This document shows, piece by piece, positions 62,887 through 64,000 of a stretch of DNA of 64,000 nt (positions within the stretch are counted from its first letter, which is position 1; every line of letters begins with the position of its first letter). Below the pieces are notes generated by a model. It had not been told where the DNA came from. It saw only the letters and a program-made list of their open reading frames with translations, and did not search any database. This DNA is from Bradyrhizobium embrapense. Its GTDB lineage: Bacteria > Pseudomonadota > Alphaproteobacteria > Rhizobiales > Xanthobacteraceae. The DNA lies in assembly GCF_001189235.2 (NCBI RefSeq), contig NZ_LFIP02000015.1, positions 1 through 64,000 of the forward strand, written 5' to 3'. Made by a program: the position numbers and the translations under genes.

Positions 62887-63354
62887 ATGGGACGCTATAT
62901 CGACGAAATCCTGCAGCCTGGCGAGAAGGTGCTGTATTCCACCAATGCGCACTGGATCTTCTATTGGCAGGCGATCCTGGCCTGGATCGTTGCCCTGGTG
63001 CTGCTGATCGCATCGCGCATGACGACGGTCGACGGCCTCGTTTTGGCGTGCCTTGCCGCCGCCGCCGTGGTTGCTGTCGCGGCGCTGTACTGGACCGCCG
63101 CGGCCTGGTTCCACCGCTGGACCACCGAAACCGACGTCACCAACCTCCGCGTCGTCCACAAGACCGGATTCATCAAGCGGCGCACCTTCGAGATGAGCCT
63201 CGACAAGGTCGAGAGCGTCGATGTCAACCAGAGCATCCTCGGCCGCATCCTCAATTATGGCGACGTCACGATCCGCGGCGTCGGCGAAGGTTTTGAGAAG
63301 ATCAGGACCATCGCGTCGCCTTTGGCGTTCCGCAGTTCGATTACCGCGCGATAG
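62887..63354 (+). CDS. PH-domain (YdbT/bPH2-like) membrane protein
   Basis: A 155-residue protein with two membrane helices, WIFYWQAILAWIVALVLLIA and ACLAAAAVVAVAALYWTAAA, followed by a bacterial PH domain (RVVHKTGFIKRRTFEMSLDK and GDVTIRGVGEGFEKI). MGRYIDEIL is chosen as the start, after AAGGCGGGATTGG; the open frame extends 19 codons upstream. Function unknown. It precedes ubiG by twelve bases and is probably in its operon. Confidence 0.85.
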   Translation: MGRYIDEILQPGEKVLYSTNAHWIFYWQAILAWIVALVLLIASRMTTVDGLVLACLAAAAVVAVAALYWTAAAWFHRWTTETDVTNLRVVHKTGFIKRRTFEMSLDKVESVDVNQSILGRILNYGDVTIRGVGEGFEKIRTIASPLAFRSSITAR

Positions 63355-63366
63355 GGGCGCGCAACC

Positions 63367-64000
63367 ATGGCCATGCAAACAGCTCTTTCCAGTTCCTCCG
63401 CCAATGCCACCGCCAGCTCGGTCGATCCGGCCGAAATCGCAAAATTCTCGAAACTGTCGGATGAATGGTGGGATCCGCGCGGCAAGATGGCGCCGCTGCA
63501 CAAGATCAACCCGTTACGCCTGACCTATATCCGCGACGCCGCCTGCCGCAAGTTCGAGCGCAACGCCAAGAGCCTGAGCTGCCTGTCCGGCCTGCGCCTG
63601 CTCGACATCGGCTGCGGTGCCGGCCTGCTCTGCGAGCCGTTCACCCGGCTCGGGGCCCAGGTGGTCGGGATCGATCCGTCCGCCACCAACATCGCGGCCG
63701 CGAAGCTTCACGCCGACAAGGGCCACCTGTCGATCGACTACCGCTGCACCACGGTGGAGGAGATGGACGCGCGCGAGCGCTTCGACATCGTGCTGGCGAT
63801 GGAGGTGGTCGAGCACGTCGTCGACGTCGGCGCCTTCATCAAGCGCTGCGCCGCGGTGCTCAAGCCGGGCGGGTTGATGGTGGTCTCGACCTTGAACCGC
63901 AACTGGAAGAGCTTTGCGCTGGCGATCGTCGGCGCCGAATACGTGCTGCGTTGGCTGCCGCGCGGCACCCATGAGTGGAGCAAGTTCGTCACCCCCGCCG
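63367..64000 (+). CDS. ubiG: Bifunctional 2-polyprenyl-6-hydroxyphenol methylase/3-demethylubiquinol 3-O-methyltransferase, 3' end missing
   Basis: O-methylation steps of ubiquinone synthesis. The first 211 residues are visible; the gene runs off the window. SDEWWDPRGKMAPLHKINPL is the UbiG N-terminal signature, and RLLDIGCGAGLLCEPFTRLG is SAM motif I. EMDARERFDIVLAMEVVEHV and LMVVSTLNRNWKSFALAI are motifs II and III. About 40 residues are missing compared with the usual 250. Confidence 0.92.
   Translation, partial: MAMQTALSSSSANATASSVDPAEIAKFSKLSDEWWDPRGKMAPLHKINPLRLTYIRDAACRKFERNAKSLSCLSGLRLLDIGCGAGLLCEPFTRLGAQVVGIDPSATNIAAAKLHADKGHLSIDYRCTTVEEMDARERFDIVLAMEVVEHVVDVGAFIKRCAAVLKPGGLMVVSTLNRNWKSFALAIVGAEYVLRWLPRGTHEWSKFVTPA

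Noticed and set aside
62683..63501. 272-codon frame antisense to the PH-domain gene and ubiG
   Set aside because: Shadow frame; the plus-strand genes have clear domains.

Overview
The window looks like chromosomal DNA of a Bradyrhizobium-type alphaproteobacterium. The signs are very GC-rich coding sequence, the conserved blocks lysC / ptsP-prfA-prmC-DUF4167 and phaR / phaA-phaB, several periplasmic solute-binding proteins, a protocatechuate branch, and many dispersed inverted repeats between genes of the kind common in Bradyrhizobium and Rhodopseudomonas. This assignment is inference from gene content; there is no rRNA or tRNA in the window. About 60 protein genes are supported. I found no CRISPR array, no prophage and no plasmid functions. 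The only mobile-element trace is the 3' end of an IS3-family transposase at the left edge.

Layout. 1-360: IS3 remnant with a perfect 40-bp palindrome. 361-7421: class A penicillin-binding protein, DUF1330 protein, two tandem paralogous branched-chain-amino-acid-type binding proteins without permeases, DUF1304 membrane protein, Ogt. 7430-13223: glnD and a divergent sulfonate-type ABC transporter (binding protein, permease, ATPase). 13280-17719: OsmC-family protein, a membrane protein, mutS. 17932-23550: pcaF, pcaH and pcaG for protocatechuate breakdown, then a separate unit with an ArsR-type repressor, an SRPBCC protein, a quinate/shikimate dehydrogenase-like protein and a Gfo/Idh/MocA oxidoreductase. 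23740-31360: orphan Tat-exported binding protein, a marR-emrA-emrB-like efflux operon, a Fur-family (Zur-like) regulator, an EamA exporter and a sulfurtransferase. 31620-36981: ispG, a TauD-like and a Rieske dioxygenase side by side, and a CPA1 antiporter. 37090-44826: small enzymes, a lipoprotein, a secreted caspase-like protein, polyprenyl synthase, mtgA, rpmF and others. 45346-48732: a degenerate-GGDEF/EAL protein, a LysR regulator and a GST. 48905-52011: phaR divergent from phaA and phaB. 52149-56049: EamA exporter, DUF985 cupin, gloB, methyltransferase, DUF4167 protein. 56549-64000: prmC, prfA, ptsP, lysC, a PH-domain protein and the start of ubiG.

How the parts fit. Thiolase PcaF and dioxygenase PcaHG belong to the beta-ketoadipate pathway, and a QsuD-like dehydrogenase 1 kb away could feed quinate or shikimate carbon into protocatechuate. 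PhaA and PhaB make 3-hydroxybutyryl-CoA for polyhydroxyalkanoate under PhaR. GlnD and PtsP are both nitrogen-signalling proteins, though their genes are about 50 kb apart here.

The most unusual aspects are: at least nine families of paired inverted repeats filling the intergenic spaces; the ArsR/SRPBCC/QsuD-like/Gfo-Idh unit with an operator overlapping its -10 box; the TauD plus Rieske pair with no reductase; a secreted caspase-like protein with a cysteine-rich tail; and a 500-bp non-coding gap with 15-bp-period tandem repeats that may be a decayed pentapeptide-repeat gene. I did not find an obviously new defence or secretion system.
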